Below, piece by piece: positions 33,669 through 42,853 of a stretch of DNA of 42,899 nucleotides; positions within the stretch are counted from its first letter, which is position 1; the number at the start of each line of letters is the position of its first letter. The notes below the pieces were generated by a model, which made no database searches, had not been told where the DNA came from, and was given only the letters and a program-made list of their open reading frames with translations. The DNA is from Lentisphaeria bacterium (GTDB lineage: Bacteria > Verrucomicrobiota > Lentisphaeria > Victivallales > Victivallaceae). The translations under genes and the position numbers were made by a program. Where the stretch lies: assembly GCA_017450705.1 (NCBI GenBank), contig JAFSTC010000004.1, forward strand, positions 1 to 42,899, given 5' to 3'.

Positions 33669-35482
33669 AAATCACCTGGTTCGACGACTTGACGAACACG
33701 GTCTGCACGCCGGAAGAGCCCGGGGCTTTCATCCTGAAGGAGGAGTCCCTGCCTCTCGACGGGGCCGCGGTAAAGCGCGTCACGCTGACCCTGAAGCCGG
33801 GGGAGCCGCCCCGGTCTTTGCGGGTCTATTACCGGATCGCTCACGTTCCGGGCTCCGGCGTCCGGTGCTGGAACAGCACGTTCAAGGAGGGAGAGCACAC
33901 CCTCGATGAGATGCTGTCGCCGGAGTTCCGGAAAAAATTCCACGAGGCGCACCTCAGGGGCAACCGGCTCCGGGTCTGGGAAGGAGAGAATTTCTACCGC
34001 TGGGCCGGTCTTGTCCACGCGGCGGAGTTCATTCCCGGGAAGAGCTGCGGCTGGTACGCCGCTCTGGAGCCCGAAAATCCCAACGGGATCATGTGGTTCA
34101 GCTGTCAGGACGACGGATTCGTCATGGCGGACAGCTGCCGGTACATCGATCACGGTTCCCCCGTCGTCTCCCGGATGCTGCTGTTCGAAAACTGCGCCGA
34201 CTGGCGGCCCCCGCTGGGCTGGTTCCACGACCATTATCCGGAGTATTTCCGGCCGGTCGACGACCGGGTGCGGGCCCTTGCGGGCACCTTCTGCATCACC
34301 AATCCCCTGTCGTCGGAGAAAACCCTCGCCGACGCGGAAAAAAACGGCGTGTGCTTCACCGAACTGCACAACCACTACCCCGCCTACGGGAACTTCGTGC
34401 CGCAGGAAAAGAGCTGGAAGAGCGTGGTCCTTCACGACTACCCCGACTTGCCTTTCCCCCGGGACGAGATCACGCCCGAAAAGATCAACGGCTTCATTTC
34501 CCGGCTCCACGCCCGGAATATCAAGGTCCTCTTCTATTTTCAGGCGACCGGCGACTGTTACCGGCCCTTCGCCGAAAAGAATTTCCCCGAGGACATCGCG
34601 CTGGAGTTGGACGGGACCCGGATCCCCGCGTGGCGGGAGTGCTGGATGATGAACGGTCTCCCCGGCAGCCGCTACGCCAAACACATCGACGGCATGCTGG
34701 AAGAACTTTTCCTCCGGCATCCCGATATCGACGGCATCTTCATGGATCAGGTCTGCTACCCCGTGGAGGATACGGGCCACGACGACGGGAAGACGGGGTA
34801 CGCCAACCGCCGCATCGCCAACGTGCGGGAGTCCTACTACCCCGTGATCGAAAAGGCGGCGCGGATGCTCCACGCCCGGGGCAAGATCCTGTGGGTCAAC
34901 GGCTCCTTCGACCTCAAGGTCCAGCGTTTCGCCGACGGGATCATGGCCGAGGGGCTCCACGGCGGCTCCGAAGTCCTGCGGTACTTCTGTCTCGACAAGC
35001 CCCTGCTGGTGCACCAGTACCCGGAAACGGCGGAACAGGCGGCAATGATCCTCTCCTACGCATTGCGCGCCGGGACGACTCTCATCTCCGTCGGCGGCAA
35101 CTCCCACTCATCGGACGCCGTCCTCGCGCCGGAGCCCGCGGAGATATTCCGAAGGGGGAGAAGCCTTTTGGAGCCCCTCCGGGGGAGGAAGTGGTGTTTC
35201 CTGCCCCGGCCCGCCGAGTTTCCGGACGGGGTCTTCGGCAACGTCTTTCACGCGTCCGACGGCGAGACCATGCTGGTGACGCTGGCCTCGCAGGACGCGC
35301 TTCTGCCGGACGGCGGCTCCCGGGAACTTGCGTTTTCGTGGAATCTCGCCGGAGTCTGGGAGGCGGCATGTCTCTCCCTCGGCGGGAGCGTTCCCCTGGC
35401 GGATGTGACGCAGGGCCGCGTGACGGTCCCGGCCTTCGACGGTCTGGCCCTCGTGAAACTGCGCCTCAAGGGGGAGGCGTGA
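33665..35482 (+). CDS. putative cytoplasmic glycoside hydrolase, TIM-barrel
   Basis: 605 residues from ATG 33665, in ATGA overlap with the regulator and preceded by GGGAGG. There is no signal peptide. An N-terminal beta-rich part (1-190) precedes a barrel-like part with [30 protein letters not shown] and, most telling, [15 protein letters not shown], where the Asp of DGIFMDQ is the type of residue that serves as nucleophile in alpha-galactosidase-like barrels. Later segments ([32 protein letters not shown]-like) fit a beta/alpha barrel, and the final 90 residues look like a small beta sandwich. I do not recognise a named family with confidence; DUF6259-like proteins are the closest in style. 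It probably processes sugars taken up under control of the upstream regulator. Confidence 0.6.
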   Translation: MKITWFDDLTNTVCTPEEPGAFILKEESLPLDGAAVKRVTLTLKPGEPPRSLRVYYRIAHVPGSGVRCWNSTFKEGEHTLDEMLSPEFRKKFHEAHLRGNRLRVWEGENFYRWAGLVHAAEFIPGKSCGWYAALEPENPNGIMWFSCQDDGFVMADSCRYIDHGSPVVSRMLLFENCADWRPPLGWFHDHYPEYFRPVDDRVRALAGTFCITNPLSSEKTLADAEKNGVCFTELHNHYPAYGNFVPQEKSWKSVVLHDYPDLPFPRDEITPEKINGFISRLHARNIKVLFYFQATGDCYRPFAEKNFPEDIALELDGTRIPAWRECWMMNGLPGSRYAKHIDGMLEELFLRHPDIDGIFMDQVCYPVEDTGHDDGKTGYANRRIANVRESYYPVIEKAARMLHARGKILWVNGSFDLKVQRFADGIMAEGLHGGSEVLRYFCLDKPLLVHQYPETAEQAAMILSYALRAGTTLISVGGNSHSSDAVLAPEPAEIFRRGRSLLEPLRGRKWCFLPRPAEFPDGVFGNVFHASDGETMLVTLASQDALLPDGGSRELAFSWNLAGVWEAACLSLGGSVPLADVTQGRVTVPAFDGLALVKLRLKGEA

Positions 35483-35550
35483 AAAATCTCGAACTTTTTT
35501 CCATCGGGAAATCGGCAGATACCAACAACTTTTCGGGAAAGGACGTGCAG

Positions 35551-36216
35551 ATGAAAAAAATGATTGTTCGTTTCGGGCGGCGGCGGGGAGGGGCGTCTTG
35601 CTTCACCTTGATCGAGCTCCTCGTTGTGATCGCCATCATCGCCATTCTGGCGGCGATGCTCATGCCCGCCTTGCAGCAGGCCCGGGAGACCAGTCTTTCG
35701 ACCCAGTGTCTCTCCAACATCAAGCAGATGATGCAAATGGCGAAACTGTACGCCGAAGACTACAAGGGGTACTATTTCCACCCCACCGGCATGACGGGCC
35801 GCACGGACTGGACTTATCTGCTCTATGCCCACGCCCAGCCGACCGCGCAAAAATACAAATGGAAGATCAAGGCCGCGGAGTGTCCCAAGGTCCCCGTCGC
35901 GGAGAACCCGCAGTACTTGAGTTACGGCATGAATGCCAATGTGCAGGGATACAAGGACTCTCAGTTCAAATTCAACATTCTGGTCATGACCGACTGCTAC
36001 CGTTTCATCGATCTCTGCTGGTATGAGACCGCCACCAGACCGTCGGGCGTCCGGTACCGTCACAACGGCGACAGCGTCATCAACATGGCTTTCGTCGACG
36101 GCAGCGCGAGATCCACGAAGACCTACATCATTTTCCCGTGGCAGCGCTTCCCCGGGACATGCGTCTACAAGGATGTGCCGGAGTTCAGGATGTGGTTCCG
36201 CGGGTCGGAGTTCTGA
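35551..36216 (+). CDS. type II pseudopilin
   Basis: 221 residues from ATG 35551, with AAAGGA upstream; the frame before it overlaps the previous gene and is a shadow. [17 protein letters not shown] precedes the prepilin helix [16 protein letters not shown], continuing as in the other pseudopilins. The globular part contains [40 protein letters not shown] and [20 protein letters not shown], a variant of the H-X9-DG end in which 11 residues separate His and DG. It sits between two GH-like genes of the operon (68 nt after, 33 nt before), again linking pseudopilins to carbohydrate loci. Prepilin peptidase and assembly genes are not in the window. Confidence 0.85.
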   Translation: MKKMIVRFGRRRGGASCFTLIELLVVIAIIAILAAMLMPALQQARETSLSTQCLSNIKQMMQMAKLYAEDYKGYYFHPTGMTGRTDWTYLLYAHAQPTAQKYKWKIKAAECPKVPVAENPQYLSYGMNANVQGYKDSQFKFNILVMTDCYRFIDLCWYETATRPSGVRYRHNGDSVINMAFVDGSARSTKTYIIFPWQRFPGTCVYKDVPEFRMWFRGSEF

Positions 36217-36249
36217 CCTCGGCGCCGCCGAAGCGGCAAAGGACGCAAA

Positions 36250-38823
36250 ATGACGCACGTGGACAAATTCAGGAAAAAGATCCGCTTTGCGGATTACCGG
36301 CTTTTTTGTACCCCCGGCGCGGCGGCGCGCCCCGGGGAGATCGACCTTTCCGGCGGCATCCGCCTTTCCGGCGCGGCGGGAACGGAAAATCAGCAGCGGG
36401 AACTGGCCCGTTTCTGCGAGGTCTCCGGGATCCCCCTCTCCGGCGGTTATCCGGTCCGTCTCGAGATATCTCCCGAAACGGAGGGTCGCCGCATCGCCGT
36501 GGAAGGGCGGGGGTGCCTGATCTCGGGCTCCTGCGAAGACGAGTTGTGGCGGGCCGTGTTCCAGTGGTGCGATCTGCTGCGGTCGGCCGGGCGGAAAGCC
36601 CTTGTCCCCGGCGAAAGGCGCGGGAAACTGTGGCTGAAATACCGTCTGGCCCGCTGTCCCTGGGGCCCCACCCACCGGGCCACGGACTGGAAGGATGAAC
36701 TCGTCGACAAAATCGACTACTACCCCGAGGACTTTCTGCGTCAGCTGGCCTGGGAGGGGGTGAACGGTCTGTGGATCACCGGCACATGGCGCGAATTGGC
36801 CGACACGGGATTCGAACCGGTCGATCCCCTGCGTTCCCGCCGCCTCGCGAAACTCCGGAGAACGGTGGAGAAGTGCGGGAAGTTCGGCATCAAAGTCTGG
36901 CTGTTCTGCATCGAACCCTTCAATTTCACCCCGGACGATCCGCTGCCGGAGCGTCACCCGGAGCTCCGCGGCGCGCCCTATTTCCACCGCTACGCCTTCT
37001 GTCCTTCGGGAGAGGAGGGGCAGACCTTCATCCGCAACGCGGTCCGCTCCATTTTTTCCGCCGTCCCCGGGCTGGGCGGGATGCTCAACATCTCCCACGG
37101 CGAGCGCGGGACGACCTGTCTGAGCTCCATTTCGTGTCTGAGCGATTCCCCCGTCGACTGTCCCCGCTGCGGCCGTCTGCCCAAGGCGCAGATCCTGTGC
37201 AATGCCCTTGCCGCCATGCGCCGGGGCATGGACGAGGCCGGGGCATTCGACGCGGGGTTGATCGCCTGGCTCTACATGCCTTCCCCGGCGCCCCGCCGGG
37301 CGGCCTGGGTGTACGACATCCCCTCGCGCATGCCGGAGAGGACGGTCCTGCAGTACAATTTCGAGTCCGGCGGTCAGCTGGTGCAGCTGGGGAAGACGCG
37401 GATCGCCGGGGATTATCATTTGAGTTACACCGGTCCCGCGGCGACCTTCCGGCGCATCGCCCGGAGCGCGGCCCGGGCGGGGGTCTCCCTGTCGGCCAAG
37501 GTACAGGTCTCGGCTTCCATCGAGGCGGAGACGCTGGATTGCGTGCCCGTTCCCGGGATCCTCTACGACAAGTACAGGGCCATGAACCGATGCGGCGTGT
37601 CCTCCGTCATGCAGAGCTGGATTTTCGGCTCCAAGCCCGGTCTGATGACCCGGGCCGCCGGACTGCTGTCCTCGGAGGATTTTTCCGGGAGCCGCCGGGA
37701 TTTCCTGCTGCGTCTGGCCGCGCCGGAGTGGGGGGAAAAGGCCGCCGTCGTCGCCCGGGCCTGGGCGTATTTCTCCCGGGCCTACCGCAACTTCCCCTTC
37801 TGCAACATGTTCCAGTATTACGGCCCGCTGGATGACGCCGCCTCCTGGCCCCTCTACCCCAAAATGGCCTACATCCCCCTGACGCCGGTGTGGAAGGTCG
37901 ACTTCCCCCTGAGCGGAGACGCCATCGGCGAGTGTCTGGAAAATCACACCATCGAGGAAGCGGTTTCCCTGATGGAAAAGTGCGACAAACTGTGGCGGCG
38001 CGGCATGAAGTGTCTGGAAAAAGCCGCCGGGAACCCCACGCCCGTCCAGGAGATGCAGTTGGTGAACATCCGCGCCATGGCTGCCCAGATCGGGATCTGC
38101 ATCGACGTCCTGCGCTTCTACAAACTGCGGAGCGTCGGGACGCCGGAAGCGGTGCGGGAGATGAAACGCATCGTCATCAGGGAGATCGCCCTCCGCCGGG
38201 AACTCCTGGCGTGCATAAGAAAGAATCCCGGTCTGGGGTTCCAGTCCGAGGCCTGTGCCTTCAAATACGATCCCGTCTCCATCCGCCGGGCGGCGGCTTC
38301 TCTCGAGGGACTGCTGAAAAAAGATTTCCCGGAACTGGAAAAGCATCCGGAAAAGATCCGCATCCCGCTGCCGGAGTACGACTGCGCCGCGGGGGCGTGG
38401 GAAACGTCGGCGACTTTCCGCTGGCGCTTGAAAAAGGAGCAAAACGGCTTCCGCTTTTGGCTGGAAAATCTGCGCCCCTCCCGCAATCCCAGTTTCAGTC
38501 TGGCGTTTGCGGACAGGATGCTCATCCGTTCCGTGAGATCCACCCGTGTCGACCGCGGCGGCATTTTTTCCGATCTTCTGGGGGTGAGGGAGTTTGCTTT
38601 CGACGGCCGGGGCGGTTTCTCCCTGCTGATCCCGCCGGGCGCGGCCGGGTTCCTGCCGGGAGACGAGCCGGCTTTCGGCGTTTTCCGCGTCGAGGATGCC
38701 ATCGAGGACAACCGCCCCTGCGAGTCCAGTCCCCCGTCGATCCACCCCGACTACGTCCCCCGGCTCAGACTCAAACTGGGGTACTTCGATCCGGGCGCGG
38801 TGTTCCTGCTCAAAAATTACTGA
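36250..38823 (+). CDS. uncharacterised TIM-barrel protein, GH20/GH67-clan-like
   Basis: 857 residues from ATG 36250 with AAAGGA 6 nt upstream. No signal peptide is seen, so it may be cytoplasmic. Residues 30-115 resemble the alpha/beta N-terminal domain that precedes many GH20, GH67 and GH84 barrels (RIAVEGRGCLISGSCEDELW, RAVFQWCDLLRSAG). The barrel begins about 145 (YYPEDFLRQLAWEGVNGLWI, TGTWRELAD) and includes KFGIKVWLFCIEPFNF and LNISHGERGTTCL, where H283 and E285 are candidate active-site residues, followed by a CPRCG pair. The region 560-720 is helical (ECLENHTIEEAVSLMEKCDK). The C-terminus is beta-rich. Cys residues are unusually frequent for this gene set. No function beyond glycan hydrolase-like can be claimed. 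It is 33 nt after the pseudopilin and 25 nt before the DUF4091 gene. Confidence 0.6.
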   Translation: MTHVDKFRKKIRFADYRLFCTPGAAARPGEIDLSGGIRLSGAAGTENQQRELARFCEVSGIPLSGGYPVRLEISPETEGRRIAVEGRGCLISGSCEDELWRAVFQWCDLLRSAGRKALVPGERRGKLWLKYRLARCPWGPTHRATDWKDELVDKIDYYPEDFLRQLAWEGVNGLWITGTWRELADTGFEPVDPLRSRRLAKLRRTVEKCGKFGIKVWLFCIEPFNFTPDDPLPERHPELRGAPYFHRYAFCPSGEEGQTFIRNAVRSIFSAVPGLGGMLNISHGERGTTCLSSISCLSDSPVDCPRCGRLPKAQILCNALAAMRRGMDEAGAFDAGLIAWLYMPSPAPRRAAWVYDIPSRMPERTVLQYNFESGGQLVQLGKTRIAGDYHLSYTGPAATFRRIARSAARAGVSLSAKVQVSASIEAETLDCVPVPGILYDKYRAMNRCGVSSVMQSWIFGSKPGLMTRAAGLLSSEDFSGSRRDFLLRLAAPEWGEKAAVVARAWAYFSRAYRNFPFCNMFQYYGPLDDAASWPLYPKMAYIPLTPVWKVDFPLSGDAIGECLENHTIEEAVSLMEKCDKLWRRGMKCLEKAAGNPTPVQEMQLVNIRAMAAQIGICIDVLRFYKLRSVGTPEAVREMKRIVIREIALRRELLACIRKNPGLGFQSEACAFKYDPVSIRRAAASLEGLLKKDFPELEKHPEKIRIPLPEYDCAAGAWETSATFRWRLKKEQNGFRFWLENLRPSRNPSFSLAFADRMLIRSVRSTRVDRGGIFSDLLGVREFAFDGRGGFSLLIPPGAAGFLPGDEPAFGVFRVEDAIEDNRPCESSPPSIHPDYVPRLRLKLGYFDPGAVFLLKNY

Positions 38824-38848
38824 AGTTAAAAAAATCACAGGAGGAATG

Positions 38849-41581
38849 ATGAAAAGAACGATGACCAGAAGAGTACTGCTGTGCGCGCTTGGGTGTTTCC
38901 TTGCCTGCGGCGCGGCGGAGATCGCCGTCCCGTCTTTGTGGAAGAGCAAATCGCAGCTGCCCGAATACCGGATCACCGAAGCCGGATTTTCCGCAAACGC
39001 CGATCGGGCGGTGTGGGCGATTCGGATCAACAATCTTGAGAAACTCCTCAAGACCGACCATTTCCTGATCAGTCTCTACATGAACACCGATTCCGACGTG
39101 AACACGGGGCGCACGCCGGGGAAAGACGGCTGCGATTTCCAGATGAACATCCAGGTCGGCCCCCGGACTTTGACCGCCATCGACTGGCGGAAGAACACCC
39201 AGCGGCGGATCCCCCTCGACAAGGAGGATTATTTCATCGAAAGCCGGGGCGATATCCTGTACATCGTCCTGCGGGGGGAATCCTTGAAGGACGCCGTCAA
39301 GTTCAACGACAGGATGACGCTCCGGCTGCAGATGAGCACGGCGACGGTCCCGCGGCTGGTCTTCGACCAGAGGATCGACCGCACGCGCACATACGGTGAA
39401 ATGACACCCGCGTTTTCTTTCACCCCCTTCCGGCCGAAACCGGTGGTCCAAAGGCAGGAAACCCTTCCGGTCCCCCGGAAAGGGGAGATCATGGTCCCGT
39501 CCCTGTGGAAGAGCGGAAGCGATCTGCCCGAATACCGGATCACCGAAGCCGGATTTTCCGCGAACGCCGACCGGGCGGTGTGGGCGATTCGGATCAACAA
39601 TCTTGAGAAACTCCTCAAGACCGACCGTTTCCTCATCAGCCTCTACATGAACACCGACTGCGACATGAACACCGGACGCACGCCGGGGAAGGACGGCTGC
39701 GATTTCCAGATGAACATCCAGGTCGGTCCCCGGACCTTGAGCGCCATCGACTGGCGCAAGAGCCGTTTCCAGCGGATCCCCCTCTATGACGACGATTATC
39801 TCGTCGAAAGCCGGGGGGATATCCTGTACATCATCCTGCGGGGCGAACCGCTGAAGGACGCCGTCAAGTTCAACGACAAAATGATGCTCCGTCTGCTGGT
39901 GAACTCGGAGGTGAGCCCGCGGCAGGAATTCAACCGGCAGATCGACGCAAAACGCGTCTACGGCATGATGCTGCCCGCGCTGCCCTTCACCCGGTTCGGC
40001 GCGGAGCGCTCGGCGCTGATCAAGACGCCGGAAGCGGTCCTGATCCCCCGGAACGACGGACTCAAAGTGTGGAACACATTCGGAGAGCGCTTCCGCGACG
40101 ACGAGCCCATGCCCCCCGTGGTCGGCAAAGAGCCCGCCCTGCGCTTCAGCGCGGCCCGCGGGGAGCGCGAGGCGGTCCACTTCGCCGTCACGGCCCCGAA
40201 ACCCTTTCAAACGCTCGAGATCGTCCCCGGCGATCTCAAGGGCCCCGGGAACGCCGTGATCCCCGGCTCGGCCCTCGCCGTGCGCTACGTGGGGTTCGCC
40301 ACCACCATCCGCGAGGAGAGTTATACGGACATCCTCTACCGGGCGTACAAGTCTCAAAAGTCCCCCCACCACTTCGCGCTGATCGGCGTCACCGTCTCCC
40401 GGGACGCCGTTCCCGGCATCTACCGGGGCGAGGCGCAGCTCATCGCCGACGGGAAGAAGAGGGAGCCCCTGCCGCTGGAGCTGGAGATCTACCCCTTCAC
40501 CTTGCCGGAAACGCGCAGTTTCAAGACGGCCTACTGTCTGAAACCCGCCTTCGTCCGCAACCATTTCCCCGAGGCGACGCCCGCGGAACGGGCCCGGGAA
40601 TTCGAGGCGCAGCGCCGTATCGCGCGGGAGTTCCGCTTCAGTCCCCGTCTGCCCCAGTGTCTGCCGAAACTCACCTGGACGAGGGACGAGAAACTCCTCA
40701 TCGACTGGAGCCGTTTCGACAAGGTGATCGACCAATACTTCAACGAATATAAATTCACGGTCTTTCAGGATTCCCTTTTCCAGATCGGCTCCCACGGCGG
40801 ACCGCTCTATCCGCGGATACGGAAACTGCTGGGCGAGGACATAAAAACCTCCGATCCCAAGTTCGAAAAATTCTTTTCCCAGCTGGTGAAACAGGTCCAT
40901 GACCACTACAAAGCGCTTGGCATCTTCGACCGGTGCGTCTTCTTCATCTGGGACGAGCCCTACGAGAGCGTCTACCCGGACATCCGGCGCTGCTGCGGGA
41001 TCGCCCGAAAAGCCGCGCCCGACGTGAAGTGGGCCGTCGCCATCGACCACGCCGCGCCGCCCCTCAAAGAAGCCGTCTCCGTGTGGGCGACGAATTTCCT
41101 CACGCTCTACAATCTGCGGAACAATCCCGCGACCCGCGACCAGCGCGTCTGGTGCTACAACAAAATCGGCATGGAGAGTTTCCGCGAACCCGCCTCCGTC
41201 CCCCGGCTCTACTACTGGCTGGCGAAGCGCTACCGCGTGGAGTGCTACGAGTACAGCGAGATCAACGGCTACCAGCCGAGACATCAGGGGAAAAAGCCGG
41301 GCGCGGTCTACAACACCTGGGTCAACTACAACTGGCTGTATCCCGACGAAAAGCCCGGCACGCCCTTTGCCTCCCTGCGCATGGTGCTCACGGCCGACGG
41401 CATGGACGACTACGACTATCTGCGGCTTTTCGAAGAGCGTTTCGGCGCGGACAAACTGCCCGCCGAGGTCAAGGCGGCGTTCCCAGAACTCGTCGCGGGC
41501 GGCCACATCCAATTCCCCGTCAGGACCAACCGCGGATTGCAGAAGATCCGCGGGATCCTGGCCCGGGAACTGAGCCGCTGA
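38849..41581 (+). CDS. secreted DUF4091/GH123-like protein with duplicated N-terminal domain
   Basis: 910 residues. ATG 38849 is 4 nt after AGGAGGA; ATG 38846 is too close. The start MKRTMTRRVLLCALGCFLAC is a signal peptide, possibly of lipoprotein type, though the lipobox is imperfect. Residues 27-160 and 216-349 are two copies of one domain (VPSLWKSxSxLPEYRITEAG...), about 85% identical, 189 residues apart. Such domains may be CBM-like. From about 400 comes a typical DUF4091/GH123-type layout: a beta-sandwich (EREAVHFAVTAPK, GIYRGEAQLI), then a barrel with the IWDEPYE motif (D702, E703), the Asp-Glu pair used by GH123 N-acetylgalactosaminidases. The end, VLTADGMDDYDYLRLFEERF, is also a family hallmark. 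Substrate is unproven. It is the last gene of the regulator operon. Confidence 0.8.
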   Translation: MKRTMTRRVLLCALGCFLACGAAEIAVPSLWKSKSQLPEYRITEAGFSANADRAVWAIRINNLEKLLKTDHFLISLYMNTDSDVNTGRTPGKDGCDFQMNIQVGPRTLTAIDWRKNTQRRIPLDKEDYFIESRGDILYIVLRGESLKDAVKFNDRMTLRLQMSTATVPRLVFDQRIDRTRTYGEMTPAFSFTPFRPKPVVQRQETLPVPRKGEIMVPSLWKSGSDLPEYRITEAGFSANADRAVWAIRINNLEKLLKTDRFLISLYMNTDCDMNTGRTPGKDGCDFQMNIQVGPRTLSAIDWRKSRFQRIPLYDDDYLVESRGDILYIILRGEPLKDAVKFNDKMMLRLLVNSEVSPRQEFNRQIDAKRVYGMMLPALPFTRFGAERSALIKTPEAVLIPRNDGLKVWNTFGERFRDDEPMPPVVGKEPALRFSAARGEREAVHFAVTAPKPFQTLEIVPGDLKGPGNAVIPGSALAVRYVGFATTIREESYTDILYRAYKSQKSPHHFALIGVTVSRDAVPGIYRGEAQLIADGKKREPLPLELEIYPFTLPETRSFKTAYCLKPAFVRNHFPEATPAERAREFEAQRRIAREFRFSPRLPQCLPKLTWTRDEKLLIDWSRFDKVIDQYFNEYKFTVFQDSLFQIGSHGGPLYPRIRKLLGEDIKTSDPKFEKFFSQLVKQVHDHYKALGIFDRCVFFIWDEPYESVYPDIRRCCGIARKAAPDVKWAVAIDHAAPPLKEAVSVWATNFLTLYNLRNNPATRDQRVWCYNKIGMESFREPASVPRLYYWLAKRYRVECYEYSEINGYQPRHQGKKPGAVYNTWVNYNWLYPDEKPGTPFASLRMVLTADGMDDYDYLRLFEERFGADKLPAEVKAAFPELVAGGHIQFPVRTNRGLQKIRGILARELSR
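38927..39973 (+). repeat. in-gene tandem duplication (two copies, 567-bp period)
   Basis: The segment from 38927 is repeated from 39494 in the same frame. Long runs are identical or nearly so in DNA, for example around the residues EYRITEAGFSANADRAVWAI. About 19 of the first 134 aligned residues differ, counted by eye. Confidence 0.9.
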
Positions 41582-41630
41582 CGCCGTCCGCAAATAAGCC
41601 GAAAATGCGCTGGTTTTGACGGGAAACGCC

Positions 41631-41659
41631 TTGCAAAAGCCGGGGGCGGCGGCTATAGT
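41631..41659 (+). promoter_or_regulatory. predicted promoter of the MDR oxidoreductase
   Basis: TTGCAA (41631-41636), 17-nt spacer, TATAGT (41654-41659). It is preceded by TTTTGACGGGAAACGCC and forms part of the conserved 61-bp block shared with the pseudopilin promoter at 32392-32452. Confidence 0.85.
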
Positions 41660-41704
41660 ATGCCGCAGCAATAAGATTCCGAAACAACCCGGGAGGCGGA
41701 TATC

Positions 41705-42751
41705 ATGAAACGGATCGTCGGATGTCTTTACCATGACGGCAGGCTCGGCATCGAAGAGGAGACCATGCCGAAACTGGCGGAGAACGAGGTGCTGGTGGAG
41801 GTGCATGCCTCGCTCATCAGTCCCGGCACGGAGATGTCTTCGGCGCGGAATCTGCGGCGCAAGCCCGATCCGGCGATCTCGGCGCCGATCAAGTTCGGCT
41901 ATTCCAACGCCGGGATCGTGATCAAAACAAAGGGGGACGCCCGGGGGCTCGTGCCCGGCATGCGGGTCGCCTGCATGGGGGCGGGGGCGGCGCTCCACGC
42001 AAATTACGCCGCGGTCCCGGTGAATCTGGTGGTCCCGATCCCCGACGGCGTGACCTTCGAGCAGGCCGCCTATCTGTCGCTTGCGGCGACGGCGCTCCAG
42101 GCGGTGCGGCGCACGGACGTGCGGCTCGGCGAGTACGGTTCCGTGCTGGGCATGGGCATCGTGGGGAATCTTGCGGCGCAGCTTTACCGTCTTTCCGGCG
42201 CCCGGGTGCTGGGGTGGGAGACCTTGAAACTCCGCGCGCGGCTCGCCAAGAAGTGCGGCGTCGGGACCGTCGATTTCCTGAAATCCGACCCGGTGGAGCC
42301 CACGAAAACTTTCGCCGCGCCCTGGGGGCTGGACTTCGCCCTCTTCGCCTTCGGCGGGGATGCGGAAAAGGCTTTCCTCAATATCAAGAAGTGCATGAAG
42401 ATCTCCGCCGACGGCCACGCCATGGGGCGGGTGGTGCTGGTGGGCGGGTGCCGGGTCCCGGTGGACGGCGGGGCGGCCTCGGGCAATCTGGATATCCGGG
42501 CCTCCTCCCGCACGGGGGCGGGCTATCACGATCACGCGTGGGAGTACGGCCGGGACTATCCCGCGGCCTTCGTCCAGTTCACCACCCAGCGCAACGCGCA
42601 GGAATTGATCCGGCTCATTTCGGAGAAGCGTCTTGCGGTCGATCCCCTCACGACCCACCGCATGCCGCTGGAAAACATCGCCGAGGCGGGGGATCTTCTG
42701 GTGGAGCATCCCGACCGCGCTCTCGGCGTGATCCTCACCATGAAGCACTGA
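41705..42751 (+). CDS. MDR-family oxidoreductase without zinc ligands
   Basis: 348 residues from ATG 41705 with GGGAGG upstream. It has the two-domain medium-chain dehydrogenase layout: a GroES-like N-terminal domain and a Rossmann domain with VLGMGIVGNLAAQ (G149, G151, G154). Where zinc alcohol dehydrogenases have the first catalytic Cys, this protein has SLISPGTE (36-43), the form seen in zinc-less 'bi-domain oxidoreductase' relatives, and no structural four-Cys loop is present. It is therefore probably an NAD(P)-dependent sugar, polyol or cyclitol dehydrogenase-like enzyme of unknown substrate. It is transcribed alone from its own promoter and followed by hairpins. Confidence 0.8.
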   Translation: MKRIVGCLYHDGRLGIEEETMPKLAENEVLVEVHASLISPGTEMSSARNLRRKPDPAISAPIKFGYSNAGIVIKTKGDARGLVPGMRVACMGAGAALHANYAAVPVNLVVPIPDGVTFEQAAYLSLAATALQAVRRTDVRLGEYGSVLGMGIVGNLAAQLYRLSGARVLGWETLKLRARLAKKCGVGTVDFLKSDPVEPTKTFAAPWGLDFALFAFGGDAEKAFLNIKKCMKISADGHAMGRVVLVGGCRVPVDGGAASGNLDIRASSRTGAGYHDHAWEYGRDYPAAFVQFTTQRNAQELIRLISEKRLAVDPLTTHRMPLENIAEAGDLLVEHPDRALGVILTMKH

Positions 42752-42752
42752 G

Positions 42753-42777
42753 ACGGCGCTGCTTTCGGCAGTGCCGT
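42753..42777 (+). terminator. hairpin after the oxidoreductase gene
   Basis: ACGGCGCTGC pairs with GCAGTGCCGT (one G-T pair), loop TTTCG, starting 2 nt after the stop codon. No T-tract follows, so it may act as a 3' end stabiliser or weak terminator. It resembles the hairpin at 31537-31569, which also contains GCAGTGCCGT or its near equivalent. Confidence 0.55.
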
Positions 42778-42853
42778 CCGCTGAATTGCCTGCGCGGGCG
42801 TCGCTCTCCCCAAAATACGCCGCTTTTCTTGAAAAAAGACGGGGGGCCCGGGG

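Noticed and set aside
35248-39051. Very long minus-strand open frame (1267 codons) opposite the second carbohydrate operon
   Set aside because: It is the antisense shadow of four well-supported plus-strand genes. Its translation is rich in Arg, Gly and Pro with no family resemblance, as expected from GC-rich third positions.
38810-42748. Minus-strand open frame of 1312 codons at the right end
   Set aside because: It lies opposite the DUF4091-like and oxidoreductase genes and their intergenic promoter, and has shadow-type composition. The similarity of one stretch to another shadow frame near 32,500 only reflects the shared promoter block.
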